Below are positions 1 through 7,977 of a stretch of 10,528 nt of DNA, piece after piece. Each line of letters starts with the position of its first letter. Positions within the stretch are counted from its first letter, which is position 1. The notes beneath the pieces were generated by a model, which saw nothing but the letters and a program-made list of their open reading frames with translations, was not told the DNA's origin and did no database searches. The position numbers and the translations under genes were made by a program. Origin of the DNA: Anaerohabitans sp036788095 (GTDB lineage: Bacteria > Zhuqueibacterota > Zhuqueibacteria > Residuimicrobiales > Residuimicrobiaceae); the NCBI GenBank assembly GCA_036788095.1, contig DAIQOA010000154.1, forward strand, positions 1-10,528, read 5' to 3'.

Positions 1-1731
1 GGTCTGCCGTTCAGTCTTTTGAACCGGGCCGCGCCTCCGCTGACGCCCGCCTGGGCTCTGGAGCCGTGGCTGTGGGAGGACGATCACAATCATGCCGGCA
101 CTGTCGATTCGCTGTTGGCAGGATACGCAGCGCACGATATTCCGGTTCGCACGATTCTGCTGGACAGTCCGTGGAGCACACGCTATAACGATTTCACTTC
201 GGATTCGCTCCGCTATCCGAACATGGGCGCCTGGCTCGATGGACTGCAGCAGCGGGGCTATCGTGTGGTGATGTGGATAACCTGCATGGTCAACAGCCGC
301 AATCGCGACACCCGCTGCCGCAATAGCAATGGATTTTATCAGCAGGCTCAAGACAGCGGCTATCTGGCAGCGAACGGACGTCAGGTGAAATGGTGGAAGG
401 GCTGCGGCGGTTTTATCGATTACACGAATCCGGCGGCCATGCGCTGGTGGCAGAACCAGCAGCGGCCTCTGTTCGATCATGGATTGGATGGCTGGAAATT
501 GGATGATCCAGCCACTTTTTTTTCCTCCTCCTGGTTCGGCCTTCCAATTCCGTATGCAACGACATTCAAGGGGCTGTTGACCACGCGCGGTTATATGAAC
601 CTTTATTACCGTGAGGAATATCGCCACGGACTTGGCGCGAACCCGGAATTCATCACCCTGGTGCGCTCCTATGACCGTCTTTGGACCCATCCAGAGGGGT
701 TCGCACCCAGGGAGGCTGCGCCGGTGTGCTGGGTGGGCGATCAGCAGCACATCTGGTCAAGCCGCATGGAAACGGCCGCGGACTCGGCTGACCAGGATTT
801 GCGGCTGCAAGGCCGGCGCGGTCTGGAAGAGGCGGTGAGCGATATTTTGCACAGCGCCCGCAACGGGTATTGCGTGGTCGGTTCCGATGTCGGCGGATAT
901 AGCGGCCGGACGATCGCGGCGGACCTGTATGTCCGGTGGGCGCAATTTTCCGCATTTTGCGGGCTGTTCCTGAACGGCGGTCATGGTGAGCGCGCTCTAT
1001 GGAAACGGAGCCTCCGCGAACTGGAGATTATCCGCCGCTTCACCTGGCTGCACCAGGAACTGGTTCCCTACATGTACAGCCATGTGCGGCGGTGTCATGA
1101 AGGCGGGCTGCCGTTGCAACGGCCCTGGGGCGACGAATACGGCTATTTTTTCGGTGATGATTTTTTCGTCGCCCCGATTATCCGTCCGGCGTCCGCGAAA
1201 ACAGTGACGCTGCCGACCGGCGGCTGGCACTATTTTTTTCATGATTGCGAATCTTTTCAGGGCCCTCTGACCTTTCGCCGCAGCTATCCGCTTGAAGAGT
1301 ATCCGGTTTTCATCCGTCAGGGCGCCATTGTGCCCATGAACATTCAGCGCGCCTACACCGGCCTGGGAGACGAAAGCCACAGCAACTATGTGACCTGGTT
1401 GATCTATCCGTTTGCGGATACGGCCGGCCCATCGGCCGCGTGGGCGAAGGCGAAGCCGCAAGAGAACCGTTTCACCCTGTATGATCCCACCCGGCCGCTT
1501 GTCACCTCGGTGCATTTGCTGCAGCAGGCTTGCCGGATGGAAATAGAGATGTCGGGCGCGGTGGCGCCGCACATTCTGCGGATCCATTGGCGGCAAAAGC
1601 CGAACCGGGTGCAATGGAATGGAACGGTTTTGGCAGAAGGCTCACGTTGGTGGTTTGAAGCGGAACGGCAGTTGCTGTTGATCAAGACGGCCGAGCCCCA
1701 GGCAGGGCGCTATGTTCTTTCTTTTCAATAA
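1..1731 (+). CDS. Glycoside hydrolase family 31 (alpha-glucosidase/alpha-xylosidase-like), 5'-truncated by window edge
   Basis: Retaining alpha-glycosidase of family GH31, cleaving terminal alpha-linked sugars; the exact substrate cannot be read from sequence. The frame is open from base 1, so the TTG at 19 is probably not the true start; the N-terminal beta-sandwich expected in GH31 lies outside the window. Visible landmarks: the early barrel strand with DSPWSTRYNDF (near bases 163-195); a K-L-D motif whose Asp (codon 502-504) sits where the family nucleophile is expected; a W-V-G-D motif whose Asp (739-741) matches the acid/base position; GSDVGGYSG just after 880; PYMYSHVRR; YFFGDDFFVAPI near 1140; and the distal beta-domain motif EEYPVFIRQGAIVPM near 1295-1340. 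The motif order is exactly that of GH31, so the family call is firm. Any secretion signal would be upstream and unseen. It reads in the same direction as nagB, 109 bases downstream. Confidence 0.93.
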   Translation, partial: GLPFSLLNRAAPPLTPAWALEPWLWEDDHNHAGTVDSLLAGYAAHDIPVRTILLDSPWSTRYNDFTSDSLRYPNMGAWLDGLQQRGYRVVMWITCMVNSRNRDTRCRNSNGFYQQAQDSGYLAANGRQVKWWKGCGGFIDYTNPAAMRWWQNQQRPLFDHGLDGWKLDDPATFFSSSWFGLPIPYATTFKGLLTTRGYMNLYYREEYRHGLGANPEFITLVRSYDRLWTHPEGFAPREAAPVCWVGDQQHIWSSRMETAADSADQDLRLQGRRGLEEAVSDILHSARNGYCVVGSDVGGYSGRTIAADLYVRWAQFSAFCGLFLNGGHGERALWKRSLRELEIIRRFTWLHQELVPYMYSHVRRCHEGGLPLQRPWGDEYGYFFGDDFFVAPIIRPASAKTVTLPTGGWHYFFHDCESFQGPLTFRRSYPLEEYPVFIRQGAIVPMNIQRAYTGLGDESHSNYVTWLIYPFADTAGPSAAWAKAKPQENRFTLYDPTRPLVTSVHLLQQACRMEIEMSGAVAPHILRIHWRQKPNRVQWNGTVLAEGSRWWFEAERQLLLIKTAEPQAGRYVLSFQ

Positions 1732-1756
1732 GCCGGGACCGGCCGGATTAAATCGG

Positions 1757-1785
1757 TTGATTCATTGACTGCAATTGGCTAAATT
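1757..1785 (+). promoter_or_regulatory. Candidate sigma70-type promoter for nagB and the M28 peptidase gene
   Basis: TTGATT (1757-1762) and TAAATT (1780-1785) are separated by exactly 17 bases, each matching 4 of 6 consensus positions. They lie in the AT-richer 109-base gap between the GH31 stop and the nagB start, about 55 bases before the chosen ATG. No clear terminator follows the GH31 gene, so read-through from upstream is equally possible. Moderate to weak. Confidence 0.33.
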
Positions 1786-1840
1786 GTCATCTAGTCTGAA
1801 GGGGGACGTACGCTTTCATGCGATGGGAGATGAACTCGTC

Positions 1841-2656
1841 ATGCGAATCGTTATTTTGGATGATTCGGAGCAAGTGAGCGAATGGACCGCCAACTATCTG
1901 GTGGAGCGCATCAACCGGTTCGAGCCGAAACCGGAGCGGCCGTTTGTATTGGGATTGCCCACCGGCAGCTCTCCGGTCGGCGCCTATCGCGAACTGGTCC
2001 GATTGCATCACCAGGGCCGGATTTCGTTTAAAAACGTCGTCACCTATAATATGGATGAATATGTCCATCTGCCCGAGGATCACCCGGAAAGCTACCACTT
2101 TTATATGCGCCGGCATCTTTTCGATCACATCGACATTCCGAACGAGAACATCCACATTCTTGACGGCAATGCGGCGGATCTCGATGCAGAGTGCCGGCGT
2201 TACGAAGAGAGCATCGAGCGGCACGGCGGCATCGAGCTTTTTCTCGGCGGCATCGGGCCTGACGGACATATCGCTTTCAACGAGCCCGCCTCCTCTCTGG
2301 TCTCGCGCACGCGGGTTAAAACGCTCACCTACGAGACCATTGCGGCCAACGCCCGGTTTTTCGGCGGGGATATGGAAAAGGTTCCGCGCATGGCCTTGAC
2401 CGTGGGCGTCGGCACGGTCATGGATGCGCGCCAGGTGCTGCTGATCATCACCGGGTACAGCAAAGCGCGGGCGCTGCGCCAGGTGGTGGAGGAAGGCGTG
2501 AGCCACATGTGGACGGTGTCGATGATGCAGTTGCATCCGCACTGCATCATCGTGTGTGATGAGGCGGCCACCATGGAGCTGCGGGTGGCCACGGTCAAGT
2601 ATTTCAAGGATCTTGAAAAAATCGCCGCCGGCGTTCCATCTGATTTTTCAGGGTAA
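1841..2656 (+). CDS. nagB: Glucosamine-6-phosphate deaminase NagB
   Basis: Cytoplasmic isomerising deaminase that converts glucosamine-6-phosphate to fructose-6-phosphate and ammonia, the last dedicated step of N-acetylglucosamine catabolism. The frame extends back to a TTG at 1775, but the ATG at 1841 is chosen because it gives 271 residues starting MRIVILDD, like the 266-residue E. coli enzyme, and has GGGAGA about 10 bases upstream. With this start the numbering coincides with E. coli NagB: Asp72 (NMDEY), Asp141, His143 and Glu148 (GPDGHIAFNE) of the active site, and Lys208 of the phosphate site. The residues that bind the GlcNAc-6-phosphate activator in E. coli (Ser151, Ser152, Arg158, Lys160, Tyr254) are also present, so allosteric control is plausible by inference. 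No nagA or transporter gene is in view. The next gene starts 26 bases after the stop, suggesting cotranscription. Confidence 0.97.
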   Translation: MRIVILDDSEQVSEWTANYLVERINRFEPKPERPFVLGLPTGSSPVGAYRELVRLHHQGRISFKNVVTYNMDEYVHLPEDHPESYHFYMRRHLFDHIDIPNENIHILDGNAADLDAECRRYEESIERHGGIELFLGGIGPDGHIAFNEPASSLVSRTRVKTLTYETIAANARFFGGDMEKVPRMALTVGVGTVMDARQVLLIITGYSKARALRQVVEEGVSHMWTVSMMQLHPHCIIVCDEAATMELRVATVKYFKDLEKIAAGVPSDFSG

Positions 2657-2682
2657 GCGCTTAACGGTTTAAGGAGTTTAGT

Positions 2683-4461
2683 ATGAAGTTGGTTCGAGCG
2701 GCCTGGTTGCTGATTCTCTGTCTGGTACTCACTGGCCTGGCTAAAGATTCCGAGAAAATAACGGTTGCGGAGTTGCAGGCGCATGTGGCCTATCTGGCTT
2801 CTGATGCGATGAAGGGCCGAAAATCCGGAACGGAAGAGGCGCGTCAGTCGGCCGAGTATATAAAAAAAGAGCTGAAGAAATGTAAACTTGAGCTGCTGGG
2901 CGAGGACGGCCTGCAGGAATTTTTCATTGTCACCGGCGTCAGACCGGGCATTGAAAACCAGTTCTCTTTTCGCGGCATAGAGGGTCGAATGATGCAGGAC
3001 TTTACCCCTCTGTCCTTTTCAGCCTCTGCCCATGCCCGAGCGTTGTTGGCGTTTGCGGGATATGGATTCCAGATTGAAACGGATTCGTTGACGTGGAGAG
3101 ATTACGATTCACTCGATGTCAGCGGCCGCTGGGTGATGATCCTGCGCGAGGCGCCGGACGCAGGTGCGCCCAACAGCGGCTTTGAGCCCTATACGCCGCT
3201 GCGCAAAAAGGTTGCGGTGGCCAAGGATCGGGGCGCCGCGGGCGTGCTGTTTGTCTCTGGTGAAAAGACGGACCAGCGCGATGCATTGCTGCCGCTGGTC
3301 TACGACGACAGCCCCAGCACCGCCGGCCTGCCGGTGTTGCACATCAAACGGTCGTTGGCGGATCAGCTGCTTGCCGGAGCGGACCAGACCATCGCCGGGC
3401 TCGAGGCAGAGTTCTACCGCAGCAAAGCGCCGCATAGCTTTATGCTCAGCGACACGCTTCGCGCCAGCGCCGAGGTGATTCTGCAGCAAACCAGGACCGC
3501 CAACGTGGTGGCGCAGCTGACCGGAAACGATCCTCTGCTGAAAAATGAATTTCTCGTCATCGGTGCGCATTATGATCATCTCGGCCTGGGCGGTCCGGGC
3601 TCCCATTCCCGCCGGCCGGACACTGTGGCTGTGCACAACGGCGCGGATGATAACGCGTCGGGCGTCGCCGGCATGCTGGAGCTGGCCGAAGCGCTGGCGG
3701 CTAAACGCAAGTCCCTGCGCCGCAGCGTCCTGTTCGTCGCTTTCAGTGCGGAAGAGATGGGCACGCTCGGCAGCCGCTATTTCGTCGATCATCCGCCGGC
3801 GCCGTTGTCGCAGATCAAATACATGCTCAACCTCGATATGATCGGCCGCATGAACGAGGAAGAAAAAACCTTTTCCGTCGGCGGCACCGGCACTGCGCGG
3901 GGCATGGAGGAGATGCTGAACCGGTTGGCGCAAGGCCGCGCCTTTACGGTTAAGATGAGCCCCGAAGGCGCCGGACCCTCCGACCATGCTTCTTTTTACG
4001 CCAAAGACATACCGGTCCTCTTTTTTATGGCCGACCTACATGAGGATTATCACACTCCGGATGACGACAGCGACAAGCTGAATTACGCAGGCCAAAAAAT
4101 GATCGTCGATTACATCCTGGATGCGGCTAAAGAGCTCGCTGATCGATCCGAGAGCCTGGTCTTTCAGGAGGCAGGCCCCAAAACCACGCCTCGCGGCCGG
4201 CGGTTTAAAATATCGCTCGGCGTCATGCCCGACCATTCGGCCGCGGGGGTCAAAGGCCTGCGGGTCTCGGTGGTGGACCCGAACCGTCCCGCCGGACGCG
4301 GCGGCATGATCAAGGGCGATGTCATCGTCGCCATCGACGGAAAGCCGGTCAATGATATTTACGAGTACATGCACCGTCTCAGCGAACTGCGCAGCGGCGA
4401 CCGGGTCAGCGTCGAGGTGATGCGCGACGGACAGAAGAAAATTTTGATCGTCGATCTGTGA
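2683..4461 (+). CDS. Secreted M28-family zinc metallopeptidase with PA-like insert and C-terminal PDZ domain
   Basis: Probable exported aminopeptidase of family M28, 592 residues. The ATG has a good AAGGAG 8-9 bases upstream. Residues 1-20 form a signal peptide (KLVR, hydrophobic core, cleavage likely after Leu-Ala20); there is no lipobox. Residues about 115-250 resemble a protease-associated (PA) domain inserted before the catalytic core. M28 co-catalytic zinc motifs follow in order: His296 in GAHYDH, Asp322/323 in HNGADDNASG, Glu357-Glu358 (general base and ligand), Asp385 in NLDMIGR, and His457 in DYHTPDD; all are intact. Residues about 505-592 form a PDZ domain (LGVMPD..., GGMIKGDVIVAIDGKPV), which usually recognises C-termini or regulates access. 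The architecture is known in M28 proteins. It follows nagB by 26 bases and so is probably in the same transcript. Substrate specificity is unknown. Confidence 0.94.
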   Translation: MKLVRAAWLLILCLVLTGLAKDSEKITVAELQAHVAYLASDAMKGRKSGTEEARQSAEYIKKELKKCKLELLGEDGLQEFFIVTGVRPGIENQFSFRGIEGRMMQDFTPLSFSASAHARALLAFAGYGFQIETDSLTWRDYDSLDVSGRWVMILREAPDAGAPNSGFEPYTPLRKKVAVAKDRGAAGVLFVSGEKTDQRDALLPLVYDDSPSTAGLPVLHIKRSLADQLLAGADQTIAGLEAEFYRSKAPHSFMLSDTLRASAEVILQQTRTANVVAQLTGNDPLLKNEFLVIGAHYDHLGLGGPGSHSRRPDTVAVHNGADDNASGVAGMLELAEALAAKRKSLRRSVLFVAFSAEEMGTLGSRYFVDHPPAPLSQIKYMLNLDMIGRMNEEEKTFSVGGTGTARGMEEMLNRLAQGRAFTVKMSPEGAGPSDHASFYAKDIPVLFFMADLHEDYHTPDDDSDKLNYAGQKMIVDYILDAAKELADRSESLVFQEAGPKTTPRGRRFKISLGVMPDHSAAGVKGLRVSVVDPNRPAGRGGMIKGDVIVAIDGKPVNDIYEYMHRLSELRSGDRVSVEVMRDGQKKILIVDL

Positions 4462-4572
4462 GGGGGGAGAGAGCGCTTGGGGCGTGTTTTGTCGGCGCCA
4501 GCTTGGAGAGGATGGAATTTTTCACGTGAATGCAAATATGAGCAGCGCCTTCGCCGGTCGGATGCGCCGGGT

Positions 4573-6528
4573 TTACTCATCGATGATCCGTTTTCCGGTT
4601 AACGCATCCAGCATTTCGACGAGCCGGTATTTACGGATATGTTCCGCTCGGAGAGCGGCGATATAGGTTTTAAACTCGGACTCACGCACATTCTGTATTA
4701 AAACCTTCATGATCTTCTTTAGGTAGCCCATCGCAATGCCATATTCCTTTGGATTTTTCTGGTTGATGTGGCTTTCCGCGATGGCCTTCCAGATGTTGAT
4801 GGAGCGATCAGGGTACTGGTGCTGAACGGCATCGGCAATCTGCTCGCTGATGTCGTTTCCCCAGCCGAAACGCCAGGGCGACGACGCTTTTTTATCCCGC
4901 CGCCCTTCATCGTAGAGCCGCAAGGCCTCGTCCAGATCTTTTTCCAGCAGAGCGATTTCGATGAGCAGATCGGTATCGGGAAAGGAGCCGCGGCGGTTGC
5001 CAATCTTGCCCTCGATGCCGATCTGCGGCAGCGGCCACTCTTTTTCAGCCGGTTGCCGACCGCTGTGGAGGAACTGGATACACGCAGGACGGATTTTATC
5101 CCACAGGTTTATTTTTTCACCGGCTTTTTTCAATGCAGTGTAAGTGCGAAGGCATGGCTGGTCAAAGTATTCATCCGCTTTGATGGCCGCACAAGAGAGC
5201 CAGTCCTTTTTCGCGGTACGGATCTCCAGGTATTGAGTGCGCAGAGCCGCGGCGATGCCGGAGAGTTTATCCCGGGTCGCCTCGATTCCCTTTTTGATCC
5301 ACTCTTCTGCTTCGATGGTTTTGCCCGATTTACGCAGGACTTTGACCAGCCGTTCATAACTGGCGGTCAACGGCGCCTCCCGGATGCAGAACTGCAGCAT
5401 CTCTTCCTTGCGGCCGGCGTGATCGAGCGCTGAGACAATCTGGTCCGTAAGTTGGTTTCTTGTATACTGACGGTGAAACTCTTCTTCTTCCCTCGACGGA
5501 TGGAACTCTTTCGGCCGCTCCAGCAGCCGGTCTGCGAGATCGCTCCAGGAGCTGGCGTCGAATTTTATCCGCCAAAATGTCTCAAGGTTATCGCAAAGGC
5601 CATATTCATCCGCCACTTCCCATTCTACCGCCTGTTCCATCTTGTCGACATCAGAGAGCGAGCAGTAGGGTAACGCCTTGAAAACGATATCCAGTGAACG
5701 TCTGACCTCGTCGATCGTCTCCCCTTCATCGTTGCTCTGGTCAATCTGCTCCATGCCTTTGGTGAACAGCTTTTTGCCGAGTTTGATGATATCGTCGAAA
5801 TGGCCGGCGTCGAAAAGCTGCTGGAATCCGGAGGCTATGTTTGAATAATCCGGTATGTTTGACGCATGCGACCAGTGGTCCGACCAGGCCGGTTCCTGGC
5901 TGACCCGGTCGATCTCCCTGCTGATCCGCTTTGCCAGACCGGCAACCAGGGGCGGCGCGATGCTGAATTCGTTCTCAAGCTCGCGGGCAATTTGGGGATG
6001 GTTCTGTGCGACCTCGAGGAGCATTGCTTTCAGCTCAGCCTTCGACTTGCCCTTGATCCATGCTTCCAGATCATCCCGGTTCTCTGGATGAGCATATTGC
6101 TTCTCCTCATCCTCTTTGTCTTCCTCATCCCAATCAGCGGAATCTTCAGGCCGTGCGCTGATTTCCTTCCCGATCAGGGCGAGCCGTTCGTCAGTTTCCG
6201 GAATGATGGGAATCTCTTTTTTCTTATTGATGGAATGGAGGTATTCGAGGACGACTGCAACGCCATGTTTGCAGTCGCTGCCATAGGGACAGGTGCAGAC
6301 AGATGAAAGCTCTCCCTGCGTGATGGTGACCCGAGTCGCATAACGCGTGGATCCCTCCACCCAGGCGACCAGATCGTTATGGGTGGTGATGCCCAGCCCC
6401 TTGACGCAGCCGGAACGTTGATAGCTCTTGCCGCGGGCCAGGATGGTCGAGCCCGCCCAATTCTCGATATCCATCCAGGTCAATTCGAGAAAGGGATTGG
6501 TGGACTTTTTTCGGTTGGAACGGCTCAT
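4573..6528 (-). CDS. SWIM zinc-finger domain protein, function unknown
   Basis: Protein of 651 residues on the minus strand, starting at ATG 6528-6526 with GGAG about 9 bases upstream. Residues 78-88 carry the SWIM signature C-x-C-x5-C-x-H (Cys78, Cys80, Cys86, His88) embedded in CTCPYGSDCKHGVAVVLEYL, the family's typical context. SWIM domains bind zinc and are thought to mediate DNA or protein contacts. A very acidic stretch at about 133-143 follows, then roughly 500 residues that look helical with charged, repeat-like segments (possibly TPR-like), including long stretches such as KSKAELKAMLLEVAQNHPQIARELE-type helices near 161-187. No signal peptide or membrane segment is seen, so it should be cytoplasmic. 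In many genomes SWIM proteins sit next to SNF2 helicases; none is visible here. The nearest upstream gene on the same strand is a DUF4143 ATPase, 179 bases away. It converges with the M28 gene. The exact role cannot be stated. Confidence 0.85.
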   Translation of the reverse strand: MSRSNRKKSTNPFLELTWMDIENWAGSTILARGKSYQRSGCVKGLGITTHNDLVAWVEGSTRYATRVTITQGELSSVCTCPYGSDCKHGVAVVLEYLHSINKKKEIPIIPETDERLALIGKEISARPEDSADWDEEDKEDEEKQYAHPENRDDLEAWIKGKSKAELKAMLLEVAQNHPQIARELENEFSIAPPLVAGLAKRISREIDRVSQEPAWSDHWSHASNIPDYSNIASGFQQLFDAGHFDDIIKLGKKLFTKGMEQIDQSNDEGETIDEVRRSLDIVFKALPYCSLSDVDKMEQAVEWEVADEYGLCDNLETFWRIKFDASSWSDLADRLLERPKEFHPSREEEEFHRQYTRNQLTDQIVSALDHAGRKEEMLQFCIREAPLTASYERLVKVLRKSGKTIEAEEWIKKGIEATRDKLSGIAAALRTQYLEIRTAKKDWLSCAAIKADEYFDQPCLRTYTALKKAGEKINLWDKIRPACIQFLHSGRQPAEKEWPLPQIGIEGKIGNRRGSFPDTDLLIEIALLEKDLDEALRLYDEGRRDKKASSPWRFGWGNDISEQIADAVQHQYPDRSINIWKAIAESHINQKNPKEYGIAMGYLKKIMKVLIQNVRESEFKTYIAALRAEHIRKYRLVEMLDALTGKRIIDE

Positions 6529-6707
6529 GATCTAAACTCCGTTTGAAAAGGATGCTCTCTCCAGCAATCATCGACGGCCGCTATAGCCAGACTTTCCCAT
6601 GATGAGCGGCGGCAAGACTATTTGGATGAATTGCACACGGATTGTCTACGACGCCAGACGGCAAGGGGTGTTCCGACGTGATAATCCTGGCGATAGATGT
6701 TGCTCAT

Positions 6708-7877
6708 TCATTCGATCCTGCGCAATAGCTGCAGCAAACCGGACACACCGGTAATGATGATGTCCCAGCGCGTTTCTTCGTGGTCTCCATTGTAGACGAT
6801 GCTGCGGCCGTACGGATAGGAGCCGATGACCTTCTGAAGGGCTAGCAATCCCTTGAAATAATCAGGCGCCACCGTCTCTCCCGCTTTTATCTCGATGGGC
6901 AGGATCTCCTGGGCGATGTTATAGATCACATCGGTTTCGTTGCCCATACTGTCGCGATAGAAATTAAGATTGATTCCCTTGCCTTGATTGAAGCGAAATT
7001 TGACCAGTTCCGCAATGACCAGATTCTCGAAAAGGCTGCCGCGCAGAGGATGGGTATCCACCTGCGCCTCCTTTCCAATTCCCAGCAAATAACAGGCTAA
7101 ACCGGTGTCGTAGAAGTAGAGTTTTGGAGATTTGATCAGCCTCTTACCAAGATTGCGATGGAAAGGCTCCAATAAAAAAACCATATAGCTTGCTTCGAGA
7201 ATAGAAAGCCATTCCCGGGCGGTGGTATGCGAGACTCCGGCATCATTCCCCAGACTATTCAGATTTAAGAGCTGTCCGATTCTTCCCGCGCACAGACGCA
7301 CGAATTTCTGGAACTGGCTCAGATTCCTAAGCTGAATCAATTGCCGCAAGTCTCGTTCGATATAGGTTTCAAAGTAAAACTGCTGGGCCTGACTGGGCTC
7401 CAGATTCTGGTCGTAAATTCGTGGGAAAAAACCTTTATAGATCAGCTGGTTAATGGAAGAAATACTATAATTGTTTTTCACTTCCGTAAAACTGAAGGGG
7501 AGCAGTTTTAATAAGGCCGTTCGTCCCGCAAGCGACTGACTGACACGGTTTAAAATCTCGAATTGTTGGCTTCCAGTCAGAATGAACAGATTGTTGACCC
7601 TGCTTTCATCCACGATGCCCTGAATAAACGAAAGGAGTTCTGGCACATGCTGGATTTCATCCAGTATGGCGCCATCGGGTATGCGACGCAAGAATCCACG
7701 GGGGTCGGAGCGGGCAAATTCTCGCTGATCCAGTAATTCCAGATTGATATAGGCCTTCTCTTTAAAGATCTGGCGAACCAGAGTCGTTTTTCCCGACTGC
7801 CTGGGGCCGGTGAGGGTAATGACGGGATACTGCGACGCTAATGTCCGCAAATGAGAGGAGATTTCACGAGCAACCAT
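6708..7877 (-). CDS. AAA-type ATPase with C-terminal DUF4143 domain
   Basis: Protein of 389 residues on the minus strand (ATG 7877-7875, AAGG upstream). The N-terminal part is a P-loop ATPase of the AAA_14 type: Walker A GPRQSGKTT at 24-32 (Lys30), Walker B AILDEIQH with Asp73-Glu74, and a sensor-like FILTGSQQF at 98-106. The C-terminal half (about 170-340) matches DUF4143: YIERDL, a winged-helix-like segment around 200-240 (GQLLNLNSLG..VSHTTAREW), LYFYDTGLACYLLGI, and LFENLVIAEL. Near the end, Glu284, Asp316 and Glu329-x-Lys331 are spaced like a PD-(D/E)xK nuclease core. The family is widespread, often horizontally transferred, and its cellular role is not established. The length is typical and the gene looks intact. 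The coding sequence appears AT-richer than the flanking glycan genes. The stop lies 179 bases before the SWIM gene. Confidence 0.93.
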   Translation of the reverse strand: MVAREISSHLRTLASQYPVITLTGPRQSGKTTLVRQIFKEKAYINLELLDQREFARSDPRGFLRRIPDGAILDEIQHVPELLSFIQGIVDESRVNNLFILTGSQQFEILNRVSQSLAGRTALLKLLPFSFTEVKNNYSISSINQLIYKGFFPRIYDQNLEPSQAQQFYFETYIERDLRQLIQLRNLSQFQKFVRLCAGRIGQLLNLNSLGNDAGVSHTTAREWLSILEASYMVFLLEPFHRNLGKRLIKSPKLYFYDTGLACYLLGIGKEAQVDTHPLRGSLFENLVIAELVKFRFNQGKGINLNFYRDSMGNETDVIYNIAQEILPIEIKAGETVAPDYFKGLLALQKVIGSYPYGRSIVYNGDHEETRWDIIITGVSGLLQLLRRIE

Positions 7878-7904
7878 GCTGGGACCTTGCAGTTAAAATA
7901 ATAT

Positions 7905-7925
7905 TTATCAGGATTATGGTGATAA
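7905..7925. promoter_or_regulatory. Inverted repeat at the ATPase promoter, operator candidate
   Basis: TTATCA (7905-7910) and TGATAA (7920-7925) are perfect 6-base inverted arms around a 9-base spacer. The element sits just downstream of the ATPase start-proximal -10 candidate, reading on the minus strand, and would overlap the transcription start. That is a typical place for a repressor site. Arms are short and the region is AT-rich, so chance is a real alternative. Confidence 0.3.
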
Positions 7926-7952
7926 TGTATATGCATTTTTTGTAATTTGCAA
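7924..7952 (-). promoter_or_regulatory. Candidate promoter of the DUF4143 ATPase gene
   Basis: On the minus strand, TTGCAA (7952-7947) and TACATT (7929-7924) are 17 bases apart, each 4 of 6 to the sigma70 consensus, inside a conspicuously AT-rich stretch about 50 bases before the ATPase ATG. An alternative -10, TATACA (7931-7926), would give only 15 bases of spacing. Confidence 0.33.
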
Positions 7953-7977
7953 GTTATACTTTCAAAATACATGGTTA

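Noticed and set aside
1732..1775. Terminator after the GH31 gene around CCGGCCGG
   Set aside because: The palindrome is too short to leave a loop and lacks a T-run.
1787..2542. 251-codon open frame antisense to nagB
   Set aside because: The sense strand is an unmistakable NagB; the antisense product is His/Arg-rich and matches no family.
3109..3987. 292-codon open frame antisense to the M28 peptidase gene
   Set aside because: It mirrors GC-rich codon usage of the real gene, has no recognisable domain, and its opposite strand encodes intact M28 catalytic motifs.
4462..4572. Possible bidirectional terminator between the convergent M28 and SWIM genes
   Set aside because: Only 4-base GC stems could be found and none is followed by a T-run in either direction.
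4768..5433. 221-codon plus-strand open frame inside the SWIM gene
   Set aside because: No good start signal or domain; it lies wholly within the SWIM coding sequence, whose minus-strand frame is longer and carries a zinc-binding motif.
6618..6707. 29-codon minus-strand open frame beginning immediately after the ATPase stop (TGA-ATG)
   Set aside because: Very short, no separate ribosome binding site, and no recognisable product; treated as spacer before the SWIM gene.
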